Shown piece after piece: positions 1-7,983 of a stretch of 64,000 bases of DNA (its first letter is position 1; each line of letters starts with the position of its first letter). Position numbers and translations under genes: made by a program. The stretch spans positions 16,963 through 80,962 of the forward strand of contig PXUB01000022.1 of the NCBI GenBank assembly GCA_003009755.1, given 5' to 3'. The notes below the pieces were generated by a model. The model was not told the origin of the DNA and did no database searches. It saw only the letters and a list, made by a program, of their open reading frames with translations. The DNA is from Thermoplasmatales archaeon SW_10_69_26 (lineage in GTDB: Archaea > Thermoplasmatota > SW-10-69-26).

Positions 1-1
1 C

Positions 2-1144
2 CGCACCCACGGTGCCCACCCGCTGGCTCGGTTCCTCGACCGCCTGGCCGACCTCGTGCAGCGCCACGATGGCCAGGAGGAGCAAAAGCTGGAGCCCGAG
101 GCCCTGCTGGATCCGATCGACGAGCTGCTGGAGAAGGCCTTCCGCCTGGCCCAACCGGACCTCCACGAACTGCTCGACGAGCTGCACGACGTCGCCGAGG
201 TCGTCCGCAAGGAGGAGGCCGTTAGCGCCTGCGGCGAGGTCACCGAGTTCCTCGAGCGCTGGCCCGGCAAGCGCGACCTCGACGAGGATGCCGTCCTCCG
301 CATGTGGGAGCCCGAGGCGACCGCGTTCACGTTCAAGGTGCTCGACGCCGGCCGCCTGGCGGGCCCGATCCTCAGCCAGGTGCAAGGCGCCGTGCTCATG
401 AGCGGGACGCTGTACCCGATGGGCATGTACGCCGGCATCCTCGGCGTCCCCAACGACCGCGCCCGGCTGGAGCGCTACCAGAACCCGTTCCCCGAGGAGA
501 ACCGCAAGGTCGCCATCGATCCCGGCGTCTCTTCGAAGGCGACCGAGCGCGGGCCCCAGATGTACCGGCGGATCGCGTCCACGATCCAGGACGTGGCCAA
601 GGCCACGCCCGGCAACGTGGCCGCGTTCTTCCCCTCGTACAAGATGATGAGCAACGTCGAGACGAAGCTGGGCCGCTCGAGCCGGCGCCGCCTCGTCGAG
701 CAGCGCTCCTTCGACAAGGAGGAGCGCGAGAGCCTGGTCAACCGGCTCGAACGCGCCGACGGCAACGCGCTCATGCTCGGCGTCCAGGGCGGCTCGCTGT
801 CCGAAGGGTACGATTTCGAGGCCGACGGCGAGAACCTGCTCAAGAGCGTGCTCGTCGTCGGCGTGCCCTACGCCCCACCCACGACCGAGGTCGAGTCGCT
901 CCAGTCGTTCTTCGACGAGCGCTTCGGCGACGGCAAAGGCTGGCAGTACGGGTACCTCGCGCCGGCGATCCAGCGCACGCTGCAAGCCGCCGGTCGCGCC
1001 GTGCGCGCCGCCCACCACGAGGCGTTCGTCGGCCTGCTCGACCGCCGATTCAGCCAACGCCAGATCCAATCGTGGCTGCCGCCGGACGTGAACCCCCACG
1101 TCGAGCAGGATCTGCCCGCCGCCGCCGAGCGGTTCTTCAGCTGA
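2..1144 (+). CDS. XPD/Rad3 (DinG-like) superfamily 2 DNA helicase, C-terminal part
   Basis: The reading frame is already open at base 2, so the N-terminal part with Walker A and the expected Fe-S cluster lies outside the window. The visible part is the HELICc2 domain. It has an SGTLYP motif, a segment typical of helicase domain 2 (FFPSYKMM), motif V as GGSLSEGYDF, and motif VI as QAAGRAVRA containing the arginine fingers. Members unwind DNA 5'-3' in repair or transcription-linked roles. The call is firm at family level. Whether it is XPD proper or another Rad3-like helicase cannot be decided without the N terminus. Confidence 0.9.
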   Translation, partial: RTHGAHPLARFLDRLADLVQRHDGQEEQKLEPEALLDPIDELLEKAFRLAQPDLHELLDELHDVAEVVRKEEAVSACGEVTEFLERWPGKRDLDEDAVLRMWEPEATAFTFKVLDAGRLAGPILSQVQGAVLMSGTLYPMGMYAGILGVPNDRARLERYQNPFPEENRKVAIDPGVSSKATERGPQMYRRIASTIQDVAKATPGNVAAFFPSYKMMSNVETKLGRSSRRRLVEQRSFDKEERESLVNRLERADGNALMLGVQGGSLSEGYDFEADGENLLKSVLVVGVPYAPPTTEVESLQSFFDERFGDGKGWQYGYLAPAIQRTLQAAGRAVRAAHHEAFVGLLDRRFSQRQIQSWLPPDVNPHVEQDLPAAAERFFS

Positions 1145-1315
1145 CGATCAGCTGGGCCCACCCAGCTCGCCGGTGCCCAGTTCCTCCTCGGGCGCGTCCT
1201 CGTGCTCCGCGCTGGCCACGCCCGAAGCCCTCGGGACCCTGGACCGATCCGTGCCGGCGTCGGCGCTGCGAGGGCTCGGCCCCTGACGGGTTCCACCGGG
1301 GGGAGACATGTCGAC

Positions 1316-1347
1316 CCCCTGGAGATATGTTTAAGAGCCTCCAGGGG
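1316..1347 (+). promoter_or_regulatory. TATA-type promoter inside a perfect inverted repeat
   Basis: Arms CCCCTGGAG (1316-1324) and CTCCAGGGG (1339-1347) flank an AT-rich stretch holding TTTAAG (1330-1335). A start site about 25 bases downstream of the TATA falls at about 1358, next to the GTG at 1359, so the uptake operon is probably transcribed as a leaderless mRNA. The palindrome around the TATA looks like an operator for a dimeric repressor; this is inference. Confidence 0.5.
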
Positions 1348-1358
1348 TGGGCCGGGGC

Positions 1359-2450
1359 GTGGTGGCCGCAGCGCGCCCGCTGGCGTTCGCCCTCCTCGTC
1401 GTCCTGACCCCCGTCGCCGGATGCATGGGGGACACCGGCGAGCCCGAGGGCGTCATCGTCACCAGCCAGCCCCTGGTCGACGCCTTCCACGAGCTCGATC
1501 GGGCCGACCAGCTCGCCGGCGTCCCCGATTGGGCGATCGTCGACGAGCCGCCCGCCGCCGACCGGGTCGGACGCCCGTTCGTGATCGAGGCCGAGGAGGT
1601 CGTCCGACGGGAACCGGCCCTCGTCCTCGACCAACCCCATCCCCTCGTCACGGGGCCCTCGCGCGAGGCGATGGCGACCGGCGTCCAGCAGGCCGGCATC
1701 GGCTACGAGAAGCTTCCGAGCGAGCCCGCGCTGGGCACCGTCGAGGCCACGCTGGCGGCCGCCGGCGAGGCTACCGGCACCGATCACACCGACGCCTGGC
1801 AGCAGATCCGATCGGACCTGGCTGACCTGAACGAGACGCTGGCCGACCAGCCGCGTCCCAGCGCGCTGTTCCTGTTCCCCGCCGGCCTCGTCGCGGGCAC
1901 CGACACCGACGTCGACCTCATCCTCGAGCTGGCCGGCATGGAGAACGCCGCCCGCGAGGCCGGGCTCACCGGCTACGCGCAGATCACCGACGAGGCCGTG
2001 CAACGCACCGACGTCGACCTCGTCATCGCGACGGCAACGATGCACACCACGCCCGAGGAGATCGCCGGCCGCCCGATGTTCGCGGACACCGCGATCGAGG
2101 ACAGCCCCGAGCGCGTGCTCGTCGTCGACCCCAGCCGAACCACGCGCCTGGGCCCCCACGTGGCCGAGGCCGCCTCCCAGCTGGCCGCCTGGAGCCACGA
2201 GGAGATGCCCGGGCCGCGCGTGAGCCCGACGCTGGACCCCTACGAGGTCCACGCCTGCGAGCCGGTCGACGTCGACGTCGACGCACCGAACGCGACCGTC
2301 ACCCTCCTGGGCGAGACCCACGACCCCGGCACGGTCACCGTGCCCGACGTCGCGGAGGGCCACTACCGCCTGACGGTCGAAGCCCGCGACGACACGGGCA
2401 CGGCCACCACGACGACGATGCTCACCGTGGAGGGATCGGATTGCGCCTGA
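1359..2450 (+). CDS. Metal-chelate (cobalamin/heme/siderophore-type) ABC transporter substrate-binding lipoprotein
   Basis: Residues 1-21 form a hydrophobic signal ending in the lipobox VAGC, so the protein is probably a lipid-anchored receptor on the outer face of the membrane. The body (about 30-280) has the BtuF/HmuT-type class III binding fold, with the family's helical backbone region and an HPLVTGPS-type loop. The last 75 residues form a small beta domain resembling PKD/Ig modules, an unusual addition. GTG 1359 was chosen because it lies at the start site predicted from the TATA; GTG 1347 or 1362 are alternatives. It is first in a four-gene operon with a permease and an ATPase. The ligand (B12, heme or ferric siderophore) cannot be read from sequence. 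Confidence 0.8.
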   Translation: MVAAARPLAFALLVVLTPVAGCMGDTGEPEGVIVTSQPLVDAFHELDRADQLAGVPDWAIVDEPPAADRVGRPFVIEAEEVVRREPALVLDQPHPLVTGPSREAMATGVQQAGIGYEKLPSEPALGTVEATLAAAGEATGTDHTDAWQQIRSDLADLNETLADQPRPSALFLFPAGLVAGTDTDVDLILELAGMENAAREAGLTGYAQITDEAVQRTDVDLVIATATMHTTPEEIAGRPMFADTAIEDSPERVLVVDPSRTTRLGPHVAEAASQLAAWSHEEMPGPRVSPTLDPYEVHACEPVDVDVDAPNATVTLLGETHDPGTVTVPDVAEGHYRLTVEARDDTGTATTTTMLTVEGSDCA

Positions 2451-4078
2451 CGCCGCTCGTGCTCGCCTGCCTGCTCGTCTCCCCGCCCGCCCTCGGCCAG
2501 GCCTGGTCGCAGGAGAACGCCGACCCGGCCAACACCGGCCGCCTGGACAGGGCCGGCCCCACGAGCCTGGAGGACGCCCAGTTCACGCCCGTCGACGACC
2601 AGGTGCTCACCCAGGTCACCGAGGGCCCGGCCGGGCTCGCCCTGGCCGGCTCGCTGGGTGGGACCGTCTACGCCGTCGACGCCAGCGGCGAGGTCGTCTG
2701 GCAGGCCGACGTCGCCGACGAGATCCGCACCGCGCCTCTCTGGACCGGCGAGGTCGTCGTCGTGGTCCCCCGCGGCGACCGGGTTCACGCCTTCACCCCC
2801 GAGGGCGAGGAGGCCTGGACGGTCCCGATCGCCAACGACCGCGGCGCCACGCTCGTCCGCATGGCCAGCCCCGTCGAGCACCCCAGCGGCGACGTCATCG
2901 TGGGCACGATGGACGGGACCGTCTACCGCCTCACGCCGCAGGGCTCGACCGTCTGGACGACGACCATCGGCGAGGACGACGCCGTCGAGGCCACTCCCGC
3001 CATCACGCCCGACGGCGACGTGATCGCCGCCGCCTTCGAACCCGGGCGAGAGGGGCGAGGCTTCCTCGCTCGCCTCGACGCCGACACGGGCGAGCGCACC
3101 TGGCAGCTCGACATCGGGTCCCAGGTCGTCGGCGCCCCCGCCGTCGTGGCCGACACCGTGCTCGTGCCCCTGCGCGACGGCAACGCCGTGCAGGCTCGCA
3201 GCCTCTCCGACGGCTCGCTGATCTGGGAGACGGCCTTCGACTCCCGCGTCCCCGCCTCACCCTCACTGCACGAGGGGCTGGCGATCGTGGGCGACATCCG
3301 CGGCACGGTGCGCGCCCTGGAGGTCTCCGGCGGCAAGATCGCCTGGGAGTTCAACCCCCTCAGCGACGATCCCGACGTCGAGCTGGGCGGCAGCGGCCGC
3401 TACACGATCGCCGACAGCCTCGCCGTCGACGACGAGGGCGTCGCCTGGGTTCCCTACTGGGTGTTCGAGGCCGGCTGTTGCCCCCCCTCCGACTCGGTGC
3501 GCAGCCCCATCTACCGCCTCGACGCCGACGACGGCGAGATCCTCGACCGGCGCTCGGACGCCAAGGCCAACCACGGACCCGCCCTCCACGCCACCGGCGT
3601 CTGGACCGGCAGCGACGAGCAGGGCGTCCGCTCGTTCCCGCTGGATCCCAGCCTCCAGCTCGACGCCCGCACCGACGCGGGCCAAGCCCGGTTGATCGTC
3701 AACACCGACGCGACCGGCGACTGGCGGGTCGCGACCGGGGACCGCTCGCTGGACGAGGGCCAAGGCCGCCCGCCGACGGTCTCCGGCTACGATCTCGACC
3801 CCGGCCAACACAACCTGACCGTCACCGTCGACGACCTCGCCAGCCAGGCCACCGTCGAGATCGAGGCCGACGACGGCGACGACGATCCCGCCCGCCCCGA
3901 GGACCAAGACCCCTCGGCGCCCACGGACGATGCCGAGCCGGAGCCCGAGCCCTCAGGCGAGGACGAGGAGCCCAACACCTCCGAGGGCGGCGCCGAGGAC
4001 CCCCAACCGGCCCCGCTGGCCGCCTGGGCCGCCTGGCTCGCCATCGGGCTCGCCGCCGGGGTGCGACAACGTGCGTAG
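2441..4078 (+). CDS. Secreted PQQ-type beta-propeller protein with C-terminal membrane anchor
   Basis: The TTG start overlaps the end of the binding-protein gene by 10 bases. Residues 1-19 are a signal peptide. Repeated blades of the GTVYAVDASGEVVW and GTVYRLTPQGSTVW type show a PQQ/YncE-like propeller over about residues 45-400. It is followed by a beta domain, an Asp/Glu/Pro-rich linker (about 485-520) and a hydrophobic helix near the C terminus. It is probably tethered outside the cell. Its place between receptor and permease genes suggests a helper role in capturing or presenting the ligand. No quinoprotein dehydrogenase active site was recognised, so an enzyme function is not claimed. 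Confidence 0.8.
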   Translation: MRLTPLVLACLLVSPPALGQAWSQENADPANTGRLDRAGPTSLEDAQFTPVDDQVLTQVTEGPAGLALAGSLGGTVYAVDASGEVVWQADVADEIRTAPLWTGEVVVVVPRGDRVHAFTPEGEEAWTVPIANDRGATLVRMASPVEHPSGDVIVGTMDGTVYRLTPQGSTVWTTTIGEDDAVEATPAITPDGDVIAAAFEPGREGRGFLARLDADTGERTWQLDIGSQVVGAPAVVADTVLVPLRDGNAVQARSLSDGSLIWETAFDSRVPASPSLHEGLAIVGDIRGTVRALEVSGGKIAWEFNPLSDDPDVELGGSGRYTIADSLAVDDEGVAWVPYWVFEAGCCPPSDSVRSPIYRLDADDGEILDRRSDAKANHGPALHATGVWTGSDEQGVRSFPLDPSLQLDARTDAGQARLIVNTDATGDWRVATGDRSLDEGQGRPPTVSGYDLDPGQHNLTVTVDDLASQATVEIEADDGDDDPARPEDQDPSAPTDDAEPEPEPSGEDEEPNTSEGGAEDPQPAPLAAWAAWLAIGLAAGVRQRA

Positions 4079-4967
4079 GCGCTGGCTGGCCGGCCTCGTC
4101 GGCCTCGCCATCGTGACCGTCGGCACGCTCGTCGCCCGCGTCGTCGTCTTCCCTCGGCCCCTCTCGATCGAGGTCGCGGGCACGATCGTGAACCTACGAG
4201 CCCGCATCGCCGTCGCCGGGCTCGTGATGGGTGCCGGGTTCGGGCTCGCCGCCGTCGGCGCCCAAGCCCGCGCCCGCGAGATCCGCATCGACGCGACCCT
4301 CGCCGGTCCCGCCTGGGGCGCCCTGCCCGGCCTGTTGCTCCCCGTGCCGGTCGCCGGGCAAGCGATCGCGTGCCTGGTCGGCGCCGGCCTCGTCGCCTGG
4401 CTGACGCGCCGCTCGGCGGGCCTGTCGGCCACGCTGACCCGCGGCGTCGCCGTCGCGGGCGCCGTCGTCGGCCTCGCCGCGCTGGGCCTGTTCGTCGGGC
4501 CCGGGCTCACCCCGACGACCGCGACCGCGTTCCTGCACGCCTCCCTGGGCGGCGCCCTCACCCAAGCGACCTGGCTCCGCACCGCGATCGGGGGAGCGCT
4601 CGTGCTCGGCGCGCTCGGCCTCGCCTGGGCGCGCTGGCGCCAACTGGCGCTGGCCCGCGCCGGCCTGGACGAGGAGGCCTCCGCGGCCGCACTCGTCACC
4701 GTGCTGGCCTCCGCCGGCGCCGTGCTCGTCGCCGGCGTCGTGGCCGGGCTGGGCCTCATCGCGACCGCGATCGCCCGCCCCATCGTCGGCGAGGATCCCC
4801 GCTTGGCGGCCCCAGGCGGCCTGGCCGCCGGCGCCGGCGTGGGGTTGGCCCTCGACGGGATCGGGCAAGCCCTCGCCTGGCCGGGCGAGCTGCCCGTCGG
4901 CGTGTTGACCTTGATCGTCGCGAGCCTGCTGCTGGCTCGGGAGGTGGTGCCCGCTGATCCGCGTTGA
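4071..4967 (+). CDS. FecCD/BtuC-family ABC transporter permease
   Basis: The 298-residue protein is almost entirely hydrophobic, with about eight to nine transmembrane stretches. It includes the family's early segment VAGLVMGAGFGLAAVGAQARA and the later GLIATAIARPIVGEDPR loop, which corresponds to the cytoplasmic coupling-helix region of BtuC-type permeases. GTG 4071 overlaps the stop of the propeller gene. It would form the channel for the ligand delivered by the lipoprotein. Family assignment is secure; the substrate is unknown. Confidence 0.85.
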   Translation: MRRRWLAGLVGLAIVTVGTLVARVVVFPRPLSIEVAGTIVNLRARIAVAGLVMGAGFGLAAVGAQARAREIRIDATLAGPAWGALPGLLLPVPVAGQAIACLVGAGLVAWLTRRSAGLSATLTRGVAVAGAVVGLAALGLFVGPGLTPTTATAFLHASLGGALTQATWLRTAIGGALVLGALGLAWARWRQLALARAGLDEEASAAALVTVLASAGAVLVAGVVAGLGLIATAIARPIVGEDPRLAAPGGLAAGAGVGLALDGIGQALAWPGELPVGVLTLIVASLLLAREVVPADPR

Positions 4968-5616
4968 GGAGCTGGGCGTCCGCCGCGGCCACGAACCCGT
5001 CCTGTTCGCCAGCGAGCTGACCGTCGGCGACGAGGTCGTGGCCCTCATGGGCCCCAACGGCGCCGGCAAGACCACGCTTTTGCAGACGCTGGCCGGTCAA
5101 CTGAACCACAGCGGCACCCTCGAGCAGGGTCCGACGGCGTTCCTGGGAGCTCGCCCGCCCGAGCCCGTCGACATGCAGGCCGTCGAGCTCGTGCGCGCCC
5201 ACGGCGCCGAGGACCCGCAGGCGTGGCTGGATCGCGTCGGGTACGAGGGCCCCGAGCTCGTCTCCCGCGGCAGCGCCGGCGAGCGCGCGCTCGTGGGTCT
5301 GGCCGGCGCCCTCAGCCGCGCGCGCGACCTGCTCCTCGACGAACCCTTCGGCCCGCTGGACCCACCCCACACCGCCCGCGTGTGGCCAAGGCTGGCCGAC
5401 CACGCCGAGGACCACGCCGTCCTGCTGGCGACCCACGACCCGACCGTCGCCGCCCGCGCCGACCGCGTCGTGCTCCTCGCCGGCACGATCGTGGCCCAAG
5501 GCCCGCCCCGCGAGGTGCTGGCCGAGGAGCCCTTGTCCGACTGCTATGGCGCCCCGGTCGACGTCGCCTGGACCGATCTGGGGCCCGTCGTGCGGGGCCG
5601 AGAGCGCTCCCATTGA
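4954..5616 (+). CDS. ABC transporter ATPase of the metal-chelate uptake operon, probable CTG start
   Basis: Walker A is GPNGAGKTT, the signature region is SRGSAGERALVGLAGAL, Walker B is LLLDEP, and the H-loop is ATHD. This is a compact BtuD/FecE-type ATPase of about 220 residues. No ATG, GTG or TTG lies in frame between the upstream stop (4912) and GTG 5038. Starting at 5038 would remove the N-terminal strand and A-loop that precede Walker A in the family. CTG 4954, which overlaps the permease stop by 14 bases, restores them. The signature motif is SAGER instead of the usual LSGGE/Q form. Confidence 0.85.
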   Translation: MIRVEELGVRRGHEPVLFASELTVGDEVVALMGPNGAGKTTLLQTLAGQLNHSGTLEQGPTAFLGARPPEPVDMQAVELVRAHGAEDPQAWLDRVGYEGPELVSRGSAGERALVGLAGALSRARDLLLDEPFGPLDPPHTARVWPRLADHAEDHAVLLATHDPTVAARADRVVLLAGTIVAQGPPREVLAEEPLSDCYGAPVDVAWTDLGPVVRGRERSH

Positions 5617-5955
5617 CGAACCCGACCACAGAGGCACAGAGGCTCAGAGAACACACAGAGGATGGAAGGTAGCGGTGGGAAGGGGGAAGACGAGAGGAGG
5701 GAGGGAAAAGACAAGATCGAGGAGAGGGCATGAGGGGCCGGTGGGGTCACCGGTCACCGGGATCACCCCAGGTCGACACCACGCCCACCGCATCGAAGGA
5801 GGCGGGGAGGGATCCGCCGGTCGGCGGGCTCGGCCCCAGCCCTCCTGTTGCCTGCGCCTTCACGGCGCCGATCGTCGGTCGTCTGCTCCGAGCGGCCCGA
5901 TCGGCCCCTTCTCCTCTGCGTGTTCGCTGCCAACCGCGATCGTGCCGTCTCCGGT
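5617..5955. other. Intergenic region between converging transcripts
   Basis: No coding pattern was recognised. The left part holds the ACAGAG-rich repeat described separately, followed by a purine-rich stretch (about 5665-5740). The rest separates the plus-strand ABC operon from the minus-strand iron operon. Confidence 0.5.
5626..5662 (+). repeat. ACAGAG-rich intergenic repeat, copy 1
   Basis: Irregular tandem of CACAGAG/CAGAG-like units. Related sequence occurs at 20023-20049 on the same strand and 20296-20332 on the opposite strand. All copies are intergenic. Confidence 0.5.
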
Positions 5956-7983
5956 TCAGTCGAGGCGGGGCTCGAAGGGATCCACGTCCCACCAGACGTG
6001 CGTGGCGTGCGTGGCCGACCCCAGCGGGACCGGGCTGGCGGGCACGGCGGCGTCCCCGCCGCCGAGCTGGTCGTCCGCGACCGTGACGATCGCGGCCGCC
6101 GCCAGGCCGTCGCCCTCCAGCGGCTCGCCGGCGATCTGCCAGCTGCTCGTGAAGCCGCCCGTCGGCTCCCCGCACTGCGGCTGGAAGGCGTCCTCGATCG
6201 CGACGACGGGTCGGTCACCGGCGGCTCGGTCGATCGCATCCTGGACCACCGGGTCGGCCTGGTCGAGACCCTCGGAGAGCATCACGACGGCCGTCGGCTC
6301 GGCCACGACCCGCGTCTCGCCGGTCTGCGGGTTGGACAGCACACCGTCGGTGAGGCGCAGCGTGATGGCCAACCCGGTCGGGTCGGCGTAGCCGGCCCCG
6401 GTCGCGAGGTCGCCGATCGTGGTCCCCGACCGGAACGAGCAGCCCTCGCCCGCGGCGTGGTGGTCCCACAGGATCGGGTAGGCGCCGTGGTCCTCGATCG
6501 AGAAGACCTCCGAGCCGGGCGCCTGCTCGTAGTCGCCGTCGTCCTCGACGTCGGTGAACAGGCCCACGTGCCCGGTGACGCGCATGCTGGGGCGCGGCTG
6601 GTGGTCGGGCTCGGGCTCGGCGCCGGCAGGCGTGCCGAACCCGGCCGCGGTCCGGGTGACGTGCGCGTCGATCACGTTCACCCACGGGTCGGCCTCCTCC
6701 TCCCCGGTGGCCAGCGTCTGGCAGTCGGTCAGCGTGCGGTTCTCGGAGACCTCGTGGCTGGATTCGAGGATGCCCATCCACTCGTCGGCGTTGGGCTCGG
6801 GCTCGTGCGAGGTGACGGCGGGGCTGGCGGTCACGTTCTCGCCGGCCGGCGTGTCGGCCACGTCCGGCGCGCGTCCATCGCGCAGCGGACCCAGGCCGGG
6901 CACGTTCTCGGAGGCCTCGTCCCAGACGAAGGGCACGCCTTGGGCCGGCGTGTCGTCGCTGGGCGGCTCGTAGATGTCGAGATCGTGGGCGAGGAACGCA
7001 GTGGAGCTCGTATCGAAGCCCGGTTCGGCGGCGCCGCACTTGTCCGGCGGGCTCGGCGCGACGACGCCGTGCCAGACGGCGAAGTGGTGGGCGCTGTTCC
7101 AGGCGTCGGACAGATAGCAGGCGGCGTGCCACATCGGGCACATCGTCGTGCCGCGCCAGGCCGGCTGCGCCTGACCGCAGACGTAGGTCTCGGCCTCGCA
7201 GGGCTCGTTCTCGTCCTCGCCGGTGCCCATCCAGTCCAGCTCGACCTCGCAGCGGCCGGCGTCGGGCGCGTGCGTGCCGAGGTGGGCCTCGGGCGTGAAC
7301 GCGCACACCTTGGCGGTAGCCGTCGGGTCGAGGCCGCCGCCGTTCTTCTCGTCGGTGACGATCGTCGACAGGCGGTCCTCGTCGACCGGGTCGCCCTCGT
7401 CATTGGTGACGAAGGCGACGAAGCTCGTGTCGGTGACCGGCAGCAGCCAGCCTTGGCCGGCCGCGTCGTAGGCCTGCATCGGCGAGACCGCGTACAGGTT
7501 GCCGCCGTAGGCCTGCGTGCCGCCGTCGTCGACCTCCCCGGGAGTTGGCGTCAGGCCGACGCTGGCGCCGGCCTCGTGCACGGCGTCGTAGGTGCCCGGG
7601 CTGTTGCACCAGGGCTCGCACGCCGTCGTCCCGTACAGGCCGACGTAGGTGGCGAACTGCAGGTCGACGGTGATGGCCTCGTCGGCGCCCGCCGCCTGGT
7701 CGGGCGGACTCGTCGTATTCATCTCGGTGCCCTGGTTGTACACGAGCTCGCCGCAGAACCCGTCGGCGGTGAGCGTTCGGGCGCCCTCGGGCTCGGCGCA
7801 GCCGGTGTCCGTCCCGCGGTCCCAAAGCTCCTCGTCGGTGTCGGCCGGCGGCTCGGCCTTCGAGAGACCGGCGGTGTCCTCGGCGCCGGCGCTGAGGTGG
7901 AAGGCCACGCCGGTGGGGGCGAGCAGCGCAGCGACGATCGCAGCCAGCAGCGCGAACCGGATCGGGGATCGGTCTCGGGGCAT
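5956..7983 (-). CDS. Large secreted Cys/His-containing protein coupled to the iron permease
   Basis: The 675-residue protein starts with a positively charged N terminus and one hydrophobic signal segment (about 8-28), then continues as an acidic soluble protein. It contains about a dozen Cys residues in the first half, for example in ACEPWC, CGQAQ and MCPMWHAACY contexts, and several His residues. No known domain was recognised. Its ATG overlaps the stop of the FTR1-chelatase gene by one base (TGATG), so the two are translationally coupled and likely act together outside the cell, perhaps in iron or heme handling. That role is inference from context. Confidence 0.7.
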   Translation of the reverse strand: MPRDRSPIRFALLAAIVAALLAPTGVAFHLSAGAEDTAGLSKAEPPADTDEELWDRGTDTGCAEPEGARTLTADGFCGELVYNQGTEMNTTSPPDQAAGADEAITVDLQFATYVGLYGTTACEPWCNSPGTYDAVHEAGASVGLTPTPGEVDDGGTQAYGGNLYAVSPMQAYDAAGQGWLLPVTDTSFVAFVTNDEGDPVDEDRLSTIVTDEKNGGGLDPTATAKVCAFTPEAHLGTHAPDAGRCEVELDWMGTGEDENEPCEAETYVCGQAQPAWRGTTMCPMWHAACYLSDAWNSAHHFAVWHGVVAPSPPDKCGAAEPGFDTSSTAFLAHDLDIYEPPSDDTPAQGVPFVWDEASENVPGLGPLRDGRAPDVADTPAGENVTASPAVTSHEPEPNADEWMGILESSHEVSENRTLTDCQTLATGEEEADPWVNVIDAHVTRTAAGFGTPAGAEPEPDHQPRPSMRVTGHVGLFTDVEDDGDYEQAPGSEVFSIEDHGAYPILWDHHAAGEGCSFRSGTTIGDLATGAGYADPTGLAITLRLTDGVLSNPQTGETRVVAEPTAVVMLSEGLDQADPVVQDAIDRAAGDRPVVAIEDAFQPQCGEPTGGFTSSWQIAGEPLEGDGLAAAAIVTVADDQLGGGDAAVPASPVPLGSATHATHVWWDVDPFEPRLD

